Source: Marinomonas gallaica
GTDB lineage: Bacteria > Pseudomonadota > Gammaproteobacteria > Pseudomonadales > Marinomonadaceae
Assembly: GCF_001639745.1 (NCBI RefSeq)
Contig: NZ_LTAX01000015.1
Coordinates: forward strand, 1 to 64,000
DNA: 64,000 nucleotides
Direction of reading: 5' to 3'
Under the pieces are notes generated by a model. The model ran no database searches. It saw only the letters and a program-made list of their open reading frames with translations, and was not told the DNA's origin. Shown here one piece after another: positions 53,871 through 63,269 of this stretch (positions are counted from its first letter, which is position 1; the number at the start of each line of letters is the position of its first letter). The position numbers were made by a program, and so were the translations under genes.

Positions 53871-54641
53871 CTATCGAGTCTGTGACAAAAGATCGGCGTA
53901 ATTCACAAAGCGCTCACTAAATACCTTGATCCACAAGAGTGTGGCTGCCACTACCGCAATCGGCATAACAAACAGGTTTAAGAAAGGAATGGTGACACCA
54001 AACATCACGATAAAGCCAAACGTCCAACATAGCAGCGGCTTTTCTCGCAGAGAGGCTCGCATTTCAGGGAAGCTGACTTTATTGTTATCAAACGCATAAT
54101 CCATGTATTGCAAGGACAGCATCCAAGCGGAGAACAACACAATCAACACCGACGTGACAATATTCACCACTGGAATAAACGACAGCAACAGCAATGCAAT
54201 AAAGCGCGGTAAAAAATACCCCAGTTTCTGCATTTCACGCTTTAAGCTGCGCCCAGTAATCACCATAAGCCCAGTAAAACTCATGTCTTCATCGAACTCT
54301 TTGCCCGTTTGCTGTTCTTCTACTTTTTCCGCTAAAAATGCCATAAAGGGGGCAGCAAGGATATTAACCCCCACAGAGAAGCTGTAAAACATCATCAAAC
54401 CGATGGCAATGTTCAGCAGCAAATAAAACAACCAGTTTAAGAACGACATCCAATCAGGTATGTAGCCCATCATTTCATCTACCGCAACAGACATATAGCT
54501 CAGTGCCACGGTGTAAAGCAGTACCATTAACGCAATATTGGCCACAATTGGTGCCAATAAAAACAAACGTAATCGGCTTGATAAAAGAAGCGGGAATGCT
54601 TGTATGTAAGCGCCTACGGCGGCAAATGGATGAGTGATCAC
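53871..54641 (-). CDS. cysZ: Sulfate transporter CysZ
   Basis: 256 aa membrane protein with an EI24/CysZ pattern: PFAAVGAYIQAFPLLLSSRLRLFLLAPIVANIALMVLLY, then several long hydrophobic helices and GFIVMFGVTIPFLNLFVMPIAVVAATLLWIK. It mediates sulfate uptake for cysteine synthesis in E. coli. It is followed after 9 bases by the CheY-like gene, probably in one transcript. Confidence 0.9.
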   Translation of the reverse strand: MITHPFAAVGAYIQAFPLLLSSRLRLFLLAPIVANIALMVLLYTVALSYMSVAVDEMMGYIPDWMSFLNWLFYLLLNIAIGLMMFYSFSVGVNILAAPFMAFLAEKVEEQQTGKEFDEDMSFTGLMVITGRSLKREMQKLGYFLPRFIALLLLSFIPVVNIVTSVLIVLFSAWMLSLQYMDYAFDNNKVSFPEMRASLREKPLLCWTFGFIVMFGVTIPFLNLFVMPIAVVAATLLWIKVFSERFVNYADLLSQTR

Positions 54642-54860
54642 GAACTAAACCCCTGTTTAAAAATCAACACTTGTAGCACTAATAATTGGTGTCTATTTAA
54701 GCATATTTTTCAGCAAAAAAGTGTCTTGCCTGCGCCAGAGAAGCCTCGAATTGCTTGAGATATGTAACTATTGTTCGCTATTGCCCCTATTCCCTGTAAG
54801 CAAATTTGCTACACTCGTGGTTTACTCATGCGTTCACTAAGCTCAAGACAAGGTACGAAT

Positions 54861-55370
54861 ATGAAACGTCTTTTCATGTGGTCTTTCTCATTATACGTCG
54901 CTTTGATGACAACAATGGCGCTTGCTGCCAATGAAGCGATGCAAGGCAATACGATTCTCACCGTCACGAATCACCACAGTGATACAGAAACCTCTTTAAC
55001 ATTCGATTTAGCCGCACTCAAACAGCTCCCCTCTTACGACATCTCTACCCATAACCCTTGGGAAGAAGGTGTGCATCACTACAAAGGTTTTAACCCGAGA
55101 GACCTACTTGAGCAGCAAGGCATTAAAGGAAGCGTCCTTCGTCTAACCGCCTTTAATCAGTACATCACTGAAATACCACTGGAAGACTTTACTCAATTAG
55201 GCGCCATCATTGCCTATGAAATGGATGGGCAACCCATTGCTGTGCGTAGTAAAGGCCCATTAATGGTTATTTATAACTTTGATGACAACCCAGACTTAAA
55301 AAACGAAGCCTTCTATGGTCGCTCTATTTGGCAATTATATAAACTTAAAGTGATGCGAGCGGACTACTGA
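54861..55370 (+). CDS. Periplasmic protein with oxidoreductase-molybdopterin-like fold
   Basis: 169 aa from the ATG at 54861; the signal peptide is MKRLFMWSFSLYVALMTTMALAANE. The mature part (LTFDLAALKQLPSYDISTHNPWEEGVHHYKGFNPRDLLEQQGIKG...IAYEMDGQPIAVRSKGPLMVIYNF) resembles the sulfite-oxidase-type molybdopterin-binding fold, but without a cofactor-ligating cysteine, so it is probably a binding protein rather than an enzyme. It stands 2 bases before a kinase-like gene, suggesting that it feeds a signal to it. Confidence 0.7.
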   Translation: MKRLFMWSFSLYVALMTTMALAANEAMQGNTILTVTNHHSDTETSLTFDLAALKQLPSYDISTHNPWEEGVHHYKGFNPRDLLEQQGIKGSVLRLTAFNQYITEIPLEDFTQLGAIIAYEMDGQPIAVRSKGPLMVIYNFDDNPDLKNEAFYGRSIWQLYKLKVMRADY

Positions 55371-55372
55371 TT

Positions 55373-57169
55373 ATGGACGTAGATGCAGAGTGCAAAAAAC
55401 CTCGGTTTAAACGTTGGTTAGCGAATCTGCTGATTGTGTTTATGATGATCACATCGTTACTGACCTTTACTCTGATACCTCTCTCCGATAGCAGTTCAAC
55501 GCTCAACTCACAACAAGTGTTTGAAAGCTCGCGCTGGCATTCGCTGCAACTGCAATTGCAAACCTACCGTCTGATGGACTATTTATCAGATCTCTCTGAA
55601 GCCGACCTCCCCGTCAATGGTAATGCTTACTTTCAATACGACTTAGTGCTCAGTCGAGTCGATCTCTTACGTAAAGGTGATTTAGGCAGTAATATTCGCA
55701 ACTTTGCCAATGGTCGAGCAGTACGACTGCTGAATATTATTGCGGGTGAACTGGAACTCATCAGTCTTAATATTCAGCGTCTTGAACAAGGCCAATTGGA
55801 TCAAACAGAGATCATTGTGGATCGGTTACGCTCTCTGGATTCGCAAATCACTGATTTTGTGGTCATCGTAAATCAAGGCGCAAACGACTTTATCACTGAA
55901 AAGCGTCACGATTTAGACGTTCAGCTGGCGTATATTCAGATGGTTTCATTGGTACTATTCGTTATCTCTTCGACTCTGTTATACGTTACCTACAAAGTCT
56001 CAAAAGAGCTGCGTCAAACGCTGAGACGCAATACTCGGCTAGAAGAACGAATTGATGCTGTGCAGGCCGGTAAAGTCGACATTATTAGCCGTATTGTGAA
56101 CGATATAAAGCCCATCTTTACCAATCTAATAAGTCACTCAAACACATTAAAAAGCACAGCATCGGATGCTAAAGTTCAAGAACACTTAGAGCACCTCAGC
56201 ACTCAAAGTAACCAGTTACTCACTCAGCTAGACTGCTATTATGACCTCACATTAATCGAGGCCAATCGCATGTCTTCAGTAACTAATGAGGGGAACCTAA
56301 GAGCGCACATCAATTATGCTGTCAGTGCATTAGAACGCGTCTTTTTAACCCATCAAGTACGAGCCATTGCACACGTTGATCCGCGACTGCCCGAGCTTGT
56401 CGAGACTGACTTTAGACGTTTACATGAAATTTTAATCACTTTAATTTCTCACTTAGCGCCCTATTGCCATCATTCAGAGCTGCTAATTCAAGTCCGTCCA
56501 TCAACACTCCCCATCTTTAATTTACCTGAAAAACACGGCAATAAAGCCACCAAGATGGTTCAAATCAGCTTGCGCGATTCCGGTGAAGGCTTACCTAACA
56601 AGGTTCAGGTTGGTTTACGTAAAAACCCCTATAATCCAGCCAATACGATCATTGGGCAAATTCATCAAATGGGTATGGGCTTTACCTTCTGTCATTATTT
56701 GATTGGCGCATTAGGTGGAGAGTTACATTTTTCCAGTTCTCAAGGAGCCGGTACTGAAATCTGGATCGACCTGCCCATGGGATTAGACGACGCCAAGACT
56801 CAGGCAGCAGACAAAAGCGCTAGTAAGCGTGCTAAAGTGGCTATTTGGCAGTCGGACAGCTTGCTAGATCAAGCGTTTCTATCGTTACTGCAACAACTTA
56901 ATCATCAGGTCGACCTGTTCACTGAAGGAGACCTTACGCGCCTGCTGCAGCAGAAAAATCTCCAGACATTACCCTTTGAGTGCATTGTGATCACCGATAA
57001 AAGTGCTCTTGATGAGGAACAAGTAGAGCTCATTGAGCGATTGCAAGCATTCGGCAGCCAAATCATTGTAGCAGCATCCGTTATAGAGGATTTGCCTCGC
57101 ATTAAGGCGGATAAAACCTATCATTACCCTGTTACTGCGGCCCAACTTGAGGCCCTGTTACTTTCTTAG
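55373..57169 (+). CDS. Degenerate hybrid histidine kinase
   Basis: 598 aa. TM 1 (about 17-38), a periplasmic helical sensor (about 40-185), TM 2 (about 190-210), then a kinase-like core. The H-box position reads RIVNDIKPIFTNLI, without the phospho-acceptor His, and the N-box reads LITLISHLAPYC, without Asn, while G1 (RDSGEGLP) and G2 (GMGFTFCHYLIGALGG) remain. The C-terminal REC-like domain (about 485-598) lacks the N-terminal acidic pair and the conserved Lys (YPVTAAQ). It is therefore probably an ATP-binding scaffold rather than an active kinase. A stand-alone Hpt gene follows. Confidence 0.78.
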   Translation: MDVDAECKKPRFKRWLANLLIVFMMITSLLTFTLIPLSDSSSTLNSQQVFESSRWHSLQLQLQTYRLMDYLSDLSEADLPVNGNAYFQYDLVLSRVDLLRKGDLGSNIRNFANGRAVRLLNIIAGELELISLNIQRLEQGQLDQTEIIVDRLRSLDSQITDFVVIVNQGANDFITEKRHDLDVQLAYIQMVSLVLFVISSTLLYVTYKVSKELRQTLRRNTRLEERIDAVQAGKVDIISRIVNDIKPIFTNLISHSNTLKSTASDAKVQEHLEHLSTQSNQLLTQLDCYYDLTLIEANRMSSVTNEGNLRAHINYAVSALERVFLTHQVRAIAHVDPRLPELVETDFRRLHEILITLISHLAPYCHHSELLIQVRPSTLPIFNLPEKHGNKATKMVQISLRDSGEGLPNKVQVGLRKNPYNPANTIIGQIHQMGMGFTFCHYLIGALGGELHFSSSQGAGTEIWIDLPMGLDDAKTQAADKSASKRAKVAIWQSDSLLDQAFLSLLQQLNHQVDLFTEGDLTRLLQQKNLQTLPFECIVITDKSALDEEQVELIERLQAFGSQIIVAASVIEDLPRIKADKTYHYPVTAAQLEALLLS

Positions 57170-57187
57170 GATGAGGAGTTCCTTACT

Positions 57188-57520
57188 ATGTCGGTAGACC
57201 ATGCACAGCTAAAATCATTAATGGATATTATTGGTCGCGATACTCTGAGTCGCGTGAAGCAAAGCTATTTCAATGACAGCCAGGCCAAGCTCGTCAGCCT
57301 AAAAACGGCTATTGAAACACAGGATATACACCAGGTAGAACAGCTCAGTCATTCCTTAAAGTCTTCCAGCTCTAACCTAGCTCTGTCCACTTTAGCTGGT
57401 GTGTTTGCACACATGGAATCGGATGCCTCTCAAGGTCAAGCAGAAAACTTGAGCAACCTATACCAAAGCGCAGTAGATGAGTATGGGCAAGCTATTGCAG
57501 AGCTCGATACACTTATTTGA
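57188..57520 (+). CDS. Stand-alone histidine phosphotransfer (Hpt) protein
   Basis: 110 aa helical protein with the Hpt signature QLSHSLKSSSSNLALSTLAGVFAHMES containing the phospho-acceptor His. GAGGAG lies upstream of the ATG, 19 bases after the kinase-like gene. It should pass phosphate between a hybrid kinase and a response regulator; which ones is unknown, since its cistronic kinase is degenerate. Confidence 0.85.
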   Translation: MSVDHAQLKSLMDIIGRDTLSRVKQSYFNDSQAKLVSLKTAIETQDIHQVEQLSHSLKSSSSNLALSTLAGVFAHMESDASQGQAENLSNLYQSAVDEYGQAIAELDTLI

Positions 57521-57535
57521 GCCAATACAGACACA

Positions 57536-57570
57536 AAAAAGGGGCGAAGTCATTAACTTAGCCCCTTTTT
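57536..57570. terminator. Bidirectional terminator between the Hpt gene and phoU
   Basis: AAAAAGGGGC (57536-57545) pairs with GCCCCTTTTT (57561-57570) around 15 bases. It serves the convergent genes. Confidence 0.85.
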
Positions 57571-57585
57571 ACATGTCATACGGTA

Positions 57586-58308
57586 TTACGCTTTTTTATC
57601 TTCCGTTGCCAGTGCTTCCAACTCTTCAGTCGGTACGTGACGTACGTTCACACCATTGATTAGGTACACTAGGTGCTGACAAAGATGACGAGAATGGTCA
57701 CCAATACGCTCCAAAGAACGCAGAATCCAAATCACGTTGAATACTGGGCCAATCGAGCGTGGGTCTTCCATCATATAAGTGATCAAAGAGCGGATTGCTG
57801 TTTTGTACTCAAGATCAACCTTACGATCCGCTTTGGCAACACTCACCGCTAGATCGATGTCTAAACGAGCGTATGCATCTAAGCTTTCACGAACCATGCT
57901 TGTCACCATTTGACCAATGCGGCTGATTTCCACATAACCACGTGGCGATTCGCCTTCATTGATCAATTTCAAAGCGTGATTGGCAATTTTCTTCGCTTCA
58001 TCACCCATGCGCTCTAGCTCAGAAACCGCTTTACCAATTGACAGAATCATACGCAAGTCCGTTGCTGCGGGCTGGCGTTTCGCGAGAATGCGGGTACATT
58101 CTTCGTCAATCAATGCGTCCAATTGGTTAACGGTTTTGTCTTTGGCTTTCACTTCTTCTGCTAAGTCACCTTGACCTTCAAGCAACGATTGAATCGCATC
58201 CGATACTTGTTTCTCAACCACACCGCCCATGGTTAGAAAGTGCTGACGCAGTGTTTCTAGTTCAGCGTTAAACTGTTGAGAGATATGGTCCGTAGTAAGT
58301 TCTCGCAT
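57586..58308 (-). CDS. phoU: Phosphate transport system regulator PhoU
   Basis: 240 aa, two PhoU helical repeats (about 15-105 and 120-215), with metal-binding type motifs ELERMGDEAKKIANHAL and RSLERIGDHSRHLCQHLVYLI. It links the Pst transporter to PhoR and limits Pho activation at high phosphate. Last gene of the pst operon. Confidence 0.95.
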   Translation of the reverse strand: MRELTTDHISQQFNAELETLRQHFLTMGGVVEKQVSDAIQSLLEGQGDLAEEVKAKDKTVNQLDALIDEECTRILAKRQPAATDLRMILSIGKAVSELERMGDEAKKIANHALKLINEGESPRGYVEISRIGQMVTSMVRESLDAYARLDIDLAVSVAKADRKVDLEYKTAIRSLITYMMEDPRSIGPVFNVIWILRSLERIGDHSRHLCQHLVYLINGVNVRHVPTEELEALATEDKKA

Positions 58309-58325
58309 AATGGCAGTTCCTTATC

Positions 58326-59156
58326 CTAACCGTAACGACCCGTAATATAGTCTTCGGTTTGTTGTTTTGATGGGTTCGTAAATAGGCTATTGGTATCACC
58401 AAATTCCACCATATCTCCCATGTACATAAACGCAGTATAGTCCGATACTCGCGCGGCTTGCTGCATGTTGTGCGTTACGATGGCAATCGTGAACTCATTT
58501 TTAAGTTCATGAATCAGCTCTTCGATCTTCAGCGTTGAAATTGGGTCAAGCGCCGATGCTGGCTCATCCAGTAGCAATACTTCTGGTTTCACAGCAACCG
58601 TACGCGCGATCACCAAGCGTTGTTGCTGACCGCCCGACATGCCTAGCGCACTTTCGTGTAGACGGTCTTTTACTTCGTCCCATAGGGCCGCTGAGCGCAA
58701 GGCCCATTCAACCGTTTCATCGATCACACGCTTTTTGTTAATGCCCTGAATGCGTAGGCCATAGGCCACGTTTTCATAGATGCTCTTCGGGAATGGGTTT
58801 GGCTTTTGAAACACCATGCCGACACGACGGCGTAACTCTGCTACATCAGTGCCTTTGGCATAGATATTGTGGTCATGCAGGTTAATTTCACCTGTAATAC
58901 GACAACCATCAACTAAGTCGTTCATACGGTTAAAGCAGCGTAGTAAGGTCGATTTACCACAACCAGAAGGTCCGATAAACGCCGTGACTTTTTTCTCAGG
59001 AATGACCATATCAATCCCTTTCAACGCTTCTTTTTCGCCGTAGTAAAGGTGTAAGTCTTTAACGGAAAGACAAACGTTTTCGTCTTCAATGCGCAGCGCC
59101 TGATGGCTACGTTGCATTGCTGAAATATCAATTGAGTGTGTGCTTGTTTCGCTCAT
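58326..59156 (-). CDS. pstB: Phosphate ABC transporter ATPase PstB
   Basis: 276 aa. Walker [21 protein letters not shown], signature [13 protein letters not shown], Walker [16 protein letters not shown] and [13 protein letters not shown] are intact. The [15 protein letters not shown] start of the PstB domain is at about residue 30, after a short extra N-terminus. It powers phosphate import by PstCA. Confidence 0.96.
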   Translation of the reverse strand: MSETSTHSIDISAMQRSHQALRIEDENVCLSVKDLHLYYGEKEALKGIDMVIPEKKVTAFIGPSGCGKSTLLRCFNRMNDLVDGCRITGEINLHDHNIYAKGTDVAELRRRVGMVFQKPNPFPKSIYENVAYGLRIQGINKKRVIDETVEWALRSAALWDEVKDRLHESALGMSGGQQQRLVIARTVAVKPEVLLLDEPASALDPISTLKIEELIHELKNEFTIAIVTHNMQQAARVSDYTAFMYMGDMVEFGDTNSLFTNPSKQQTEDYITGRYG

Positions 59157-59176
59157 AATCGTCTCTCTCCGCTGTC

Positions 59177-60889
59177 TTACATTTCCAGCGATTTGTATTT
59201 TTCACGTAGGTGGTTACGGATAGTAACGGCTGCTAAGTTAAGTGTTGCAATCACGATTACCAATAATAGTGCAGTCGCGTAGACCAATGGGCGCGCTGCC
59301 TCTACGTTCGGGCTCTGGAAGCCCACGTCATAAATATGGAAGCCCAAGTGCATGAACTTCTGATCCAAGTGTAGGTACGGGTAATTTCCGTCTAATGGTA
59401 ATGACGGCGCCAATTTCACTACACCCACTAACATCAACGGTGCAACCTCACCCGCAGCACGCGCTACCGCAAGAATCACACCCGTCATGATCGCTGGGCT
59501 GGCCATTGGTAATACTACACGCCATAAGGTTTCCGCTTTCGTTGCGCCCAAGGCTAATGAGCCTTCACGTACGTTACGTGGAATACGTGACAGACCTTCT
59601 TCCGTTGCCACAATCACCACAGGTACAGTCAGCAACGCAAGCGTAATCGATGCCCACATTAGACCACCGGTACCAAAAGTTGGCGATGGTAGTGCTTCTG
59701 GAAAGAACGCTTGGTCGATGCCAGAACCTAAGAAGTAAATGAAGAAACCTAAACCAAAGACACCGTATACGATCGACGGTACGCCGGCTAAGTTGTTGAC
59801 CGCAATTCGGATCGTACGCGTTACAAAACCTTGTGATGCGTACTCACGTAGGTAAACTGCCGCCACCACACCAAACGGTGTCACCAGTACTGTCATCAAC
59901 AAAACCATCATCACAGTACCGAAGATCGCAGGGAAGACACCGCCTTCAGTATTGGCTTCACGTGGCTCTGCGCTTAGGAATTCCCACACTTTCGAACCGT
60001 AAAAACTCATCTTCTGCGCGATACCCATCGCATTTGGACGGTAAGCACGAACGACTTTAGCTACTTGCAGTTCGTGAACGCTGCCGTCCATCACTTGAAC
60101 CACAAACGTATCCCGGTTGATTTCTGCGTACAGATCAATCAGGCGTTGCTGTAACGCTTGATACTTAGCATTTTGTTCTGCTCGCTGAGCATCAATGTCT
60201 GCTTGTTTCTCAGGCGTTAGATCATTATTTAGCTCAAGGCGACGCTGCTCTAGACGTAAACGTTCTAGTGCATGGTTGATCGTACCGATCTCATCTTTTT
60301 CCACCGTATGGATGTCATCATAGATCGTCGTAGCACGTTCGATACTGCGTTCAAATGCTGTCCAAGTCGCTAAAGCAGACTCCGTCGGCGTTAGATCAGT
60401 CGTCGAGGCAACCACTTGGCCGTCTTCTTTGACTGCTTGTAGGTAACCGTATAAGTTGCCCCATTCATGACGCTCGGCAGCGAACAACATTTCAGGCCGA
60501 GTTTCATTAGTGAAGTATTCATCAATAATCCAACGGAAATCTGAACCATATACGTCGCGGTTACCGGTTTTCATCAATGTGCGTTTCATCAAATCGTGAT
60601 GATCCGCCACATCAATGCCGGCCTCACGCAGCTGAGCCGCTGGTACTTCAGTCGACTCAACACGCTCAGCGACCAATGTGTATGGCTGGGACCCTGGTAA
60701 ACTGTAAGTTCCCTGGCTGATGTCCGCTGGCCAGAAATGCCCAAGACCACGCACTGCAATCAGGGCTAATAAACCCAGTACCATGATCACAGAGATCGCA
60801 ACGGCACCGGCGTTTAACCATACCCATGGATCACCAGACTTGACCCACTGGGATACGGTTTGTTTCTTTTGCTTCAATTCTGTACTCAT
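59177..60889 (-). CDS. pstA: Phosphate ABC transporter permease PstA, enlarged
   Basis: 570 aa, nearly twice the ~296 aa of E. coli PstA. TM 1 (about 25-48) is followed by a large periplasmic insertion (about 50-310) with a coiled-coil stretch ([40 protein letters not shown]), then the permease core, with the EAA loop region [40 protein letters not shown]. The start overlaps the pstC stop by 1 base (TAATG). Confidence 0.93.
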   Translation of the reverse strand: MSTELKQKKQTVSQWVKSGDPWVWLNAGAVAISVIMVLGLLALIAVRGLGHFWPADISQGTYSLPGSQPYTLVAERVESTEVPAAQLREAGIDVADHHDLMKRTLMKTGNRDVYGSDFRWIIDEYFTNETRPEMLFAAERHEWGNLYGYLQAVKEDGQVVASTTDLTPTESALATWTAFERSIERATTIYDDIHTVEKDEIGTINHALERLRLEQRRLELNNDLTPEKQADIDAQRAEQNAKYQALQQRLIDLYAEINRDTFVVQVMDGSVHELQVAKVVRAYRPNAMGIAQKMSFYGSKVWEFLSAEPREANTEGGVFPAIFGTVMMVLLMTVLVTPFGVVAAVYLREYASQGFVTRTIRIAVNNLAGVPSIVYGVFGLGFFIYFLGSGIDQAFFPEALPSPTFGTGGLMWASITLALLTVPVVIVATEEGLSRIPRNVREGSLALGATKAETLWRVVLPMASPAIMTGVILAVARAAGEVAPLMLVGVVKLAPSLPLDGNYPYLHLDQKFMHLGFHIYDVGFQSPNVEAARPLVYATALLLVIVIATLNLAAVTIRNHLREKYKSLEM

Positions 60890-63156
60890 TACAACGACCC
60901 GTATTTCTTACGTAGGTGCTGACGCACGGTTTCTGCGATGGTGTTCACAACAAAGGTAAAGACGAACAACACAAACGCCGCTAAGAACAAGATACGGTAG
61001 TGAGAACTGCCCACTTCGGACTCAGGCACTTCCACCGCAAGGTTGGCCGCTAACGTACGCATACCTTCGAAGATATTGAAGTCCATGATTGGCGTGTTAC
61101 CTGTCGCCATCAGTACGATCATAGTTTCACCGACCGCACGACCCATACCGATCATGATTGCCGAGAAAATACCAGGGCTTGCCGTAGGCAGTACCACACG
61201 TGTCATGGTTTGCCAGTAGGTCGCACCCAATGCCAGAGAGCCTTGAGTTAACGCTTTTGGCACAGAGAAAATCGCATCTTCGGTGATCGAGAAGATCGTT
61301 GGAATCACAGCGAAGCCCATGGCAAAGCCGACGACCATTGAGTTACGTTGGTCGAATGTAATACCGTGCTCGAAGATAATACCTGGTTCACCCAACCAGC
61401 CACGGATGTTACCGTCAAAGAAGCTCAGCTCGATCACTGGACTCATCGCTACACAGCCCCATCCGAGCAACACAATCACTGGAATCAGAAGCAATGGTTG
61501 CCAACCCTCAGGTACCATCCAACGAATACCAGCTGGCATACGAGACCAGATGAATGAGAACAGTAAAACGCCCACTGGCAATACAATTAAAATACTAAAC
61601 GCAGCGGCTAAGTTCTCTTCAAGGAATGGCGCGAAGAAGAGACCGGCTAAGAAACCTAGAATAACCGTCGGTAAGGCTTCCATCAGCTCGATGACTGGCT
61701 TGATTTTACGACGCAATGGCGCGGCCATGAAATACGCCGTGTAAATCGCGCCACAAATAGCCAGAGGCACCGCCATCAGCATGGCGTAGAACGCCGCTTT
61801 GATGGTACCAAATGCCAACGGCATCAAGCTGTATTTTGGTTCGAAGTCATTGTTTGCTGCCGAAGACTGCCATGTGTACGTTGGCTCTTGGTAACCTTCG
61901 TACCACACTTTGCCCCAGATAGAGGACCAAGAGACTTCAGGGTGCTCGTTATCTACGGCAAAGAAGTGCAAGCCTTTGCTGTCTTCTAGCAACAAGCCAT
62001 TGGCACGTGGTGCAAAGCTGATCATCCTTGCGGTGTCATCACTCACTCGCTCATCGACGACCTGACGGCTAGACGTCGCATTAAAAATCGACACAATGCC
62101 GCGGTCATCTAACGTCGCAAAACCTTTACGACGATGCTCCATCGCCATATCGACTAGGCCAGTAGGATGTTGCACATCACGGATGTAGGTTAAGTGTTCA
62201 ACATTGTTCTCATCACGTACATTGAACCATTGGCTCACGCGACCTGAACTGTCGGCCACCATAACTGACGACTGACCTAGCAAGTAACGCATAGAAACCA
62301 GCTGCGCATCGCCTTTAATTAGATCGATTTGGTCTTTTGTCGAAACATCACTTAAATCGCGAATGTCGAATTCGGACATCTCACCATTTACATCGGCAAC
62401 ATATAGGTAACGTTGATCGCCAGAAATCAATAGTGCACGAGTGCCCTCTACAAAGGGAATCTCAGCACGAGTTTCCGTTAACTCCACTTCTTCCGTGATG
62501 AAGTTCACATCTTTATTTAAACGCACCACTTGGGCCTGTTGATCACCGATCACCGCCAATGTTAGACGCTCATCATTGTCGCGGACGCTTAACTGACGTG
62601 GTGCGAAATCCGCCACTTGAATACCTTCTGCTCCGTAAGGGTATTCAATGCTTGGCGTGATCAGTCGTACACCATCTGGGTAGGTGGTTTTGTAATTTTG
62701 CTTGGCGACCAGTACGCGACCATCTGCGTAAGCAAACGCCATCATACGACTGGTATCGGATTCCAGAGCAAATGCCGTTGGTTGTCCTAATGGATTGCCT
62801 ACATTTTTAATCACACTGCCGTCGGCAATATTGAAGTAAATCATGTCGCCGTTTTCAGCCACACGAAAACCGATTTCGGTTTGCTCTTCTGAGGTTAAAT
62901 ATAAGCTTTTACCCGATTCTTCAGCCGGTAGACTATAGCTGCCTTTCTGCTCAATGCTGGCACCAGAAAATAGAGGTGCGACTTCATACATCAAATAGAA
63001 ACATATCAGTAGGACAGCTAGGATCACACTGCTACCGCCGATGGCAATACCGACGCTCGCACTACGATCTTTTAACGCACGAACCTTACGATGACGCTTT
63101 AACGCTGGCGTATCGAAATCCAGTTCGGGTACTTTTTGATCCGCTTTTGTACTCAT
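60889..63156 (-). CDS. pstC: Phosphate ABC transporter permease PstC, enlarged
   Basis: 755 aa against ~319 in E. coli. TM 1 (about 35-60) is followed by a ~350-residue periplasmic domain with repeated blade-like segments (LISGDQRYLYVADVNGEMSEFDIRD, SVMVADSSGRVSQWFNVRD, GFATLDDRGIVSIFNATSSR), suggesting a beta-propeller. The permease core begins at about 445 with ALGATYWQTMTRVVLPTASPGIFSAIMIGMGRAVGET as EAA loop. Similar oversized PstC proteins occur in Pseudomonas and relatives. A Pho box and a terminator lie just upstream. Confidence 0.93.
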   Translation of the reverse strand: MSTKADQKVPELDFDTPALKRHRKVRALKDRSASVGIAIGGSSVILAVLLICFYLMYEVAPLFSGASIEQKGSYSLPAEESGKSLYLTSEEQTEIGFRVAENGDMIYFNIADGSVIKNVGNPLGQPTAFALESDTSRMMAFAYADGRVLVAKQNYKTTYPDGVRLITPSIEYPYGAEGIQVADFAPRQLSVRDNDERLTLAVIGDQQAQVVRLNKDVNFITEEVELTETRAEIPFVEGTRALLISGDQRYLYVADVNGEMSEFDIRDLSDVSTKDQIDLIKGDAQLVSMRYLLGQSSVMVADSSGRVSQWFNVRDENNVEHLTYIRDVQHPTGLVDMAMEHRRKGFATLDDRGIVSIFNATSSRQVVDERVSDDTARMISFAPRANGLLLEDSKGLHFFAVDNEHPEVSWSSIWGKVWYEGYQEPTYTWQSSAANNDFEPKYSLMPLAFGTIKAAFYAMLMAVPLAICGAIYTAYFMAAPLRRKIKPVIELMEALPTVILGFLAGLFFAPFLEENLAAAFSILIVLPVGVLLFSFIWSRMPAGIRWMVPEGWQPLLLIPVIVLLGWGCVAMSPVIELSFFDGNIRGWLGEPGIIFEHGITFDQRNSMVVGFAMGFAVIPTIFSITEDAIFSVPKALTQGSLALGATYWQTMTRVVLPTASPGIFSAIMIGMGRAVGETMIVLMATGNTPIMDFNIFEGMRTLAANLAVEVPESEVGSSHYRILFLAAFVLFVFTFVVNTIAETVRQHLRKKYGSL

Positions 63157-63171
63157 CCGAATTCACTTTTT

Positions 63172-63189
63172 ATGACATTTTTGTGACAG
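63172..63189 (-). promoter_or_regulatory. Pho box upstream of pstC
   Basis: On the minus strand it reads CTGTCAC-AAAA-ATGTCAT, two 7-base repeats separated by 4 bases, matching the PhoB consensus CTGTCAT-N4-CTGTCAY almost fully. It is 16 bases upstream of the pstC ATG, so pstC probably has its own PhoB-dependent promoter in addition to read-through from pstS. Confidence 0.75.
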
Positions 63190-63203
63190 GTTTGGACATA
63201 GGA

Positions 63204-63234
63204 AAAGCAGGAGGGATCGAATCCCTCCTGCTTT
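63204..63234 (-). terminator. Terminator or attenuator between pstS and pstC
   Basis: AAAGCAGGAGGGAT (63204-63217) pairs perfectly with ATCCCTCCTGCTTT (63221-63234) around CGA. It should reduce transcription from pstS into pstCAB, a common way to make more binding protein than permease. Confidence 0.82.
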
Positions 63235-63269
63235 ATTGCATCCTGCAAACCTTCCCTGTTATCCAGCTA

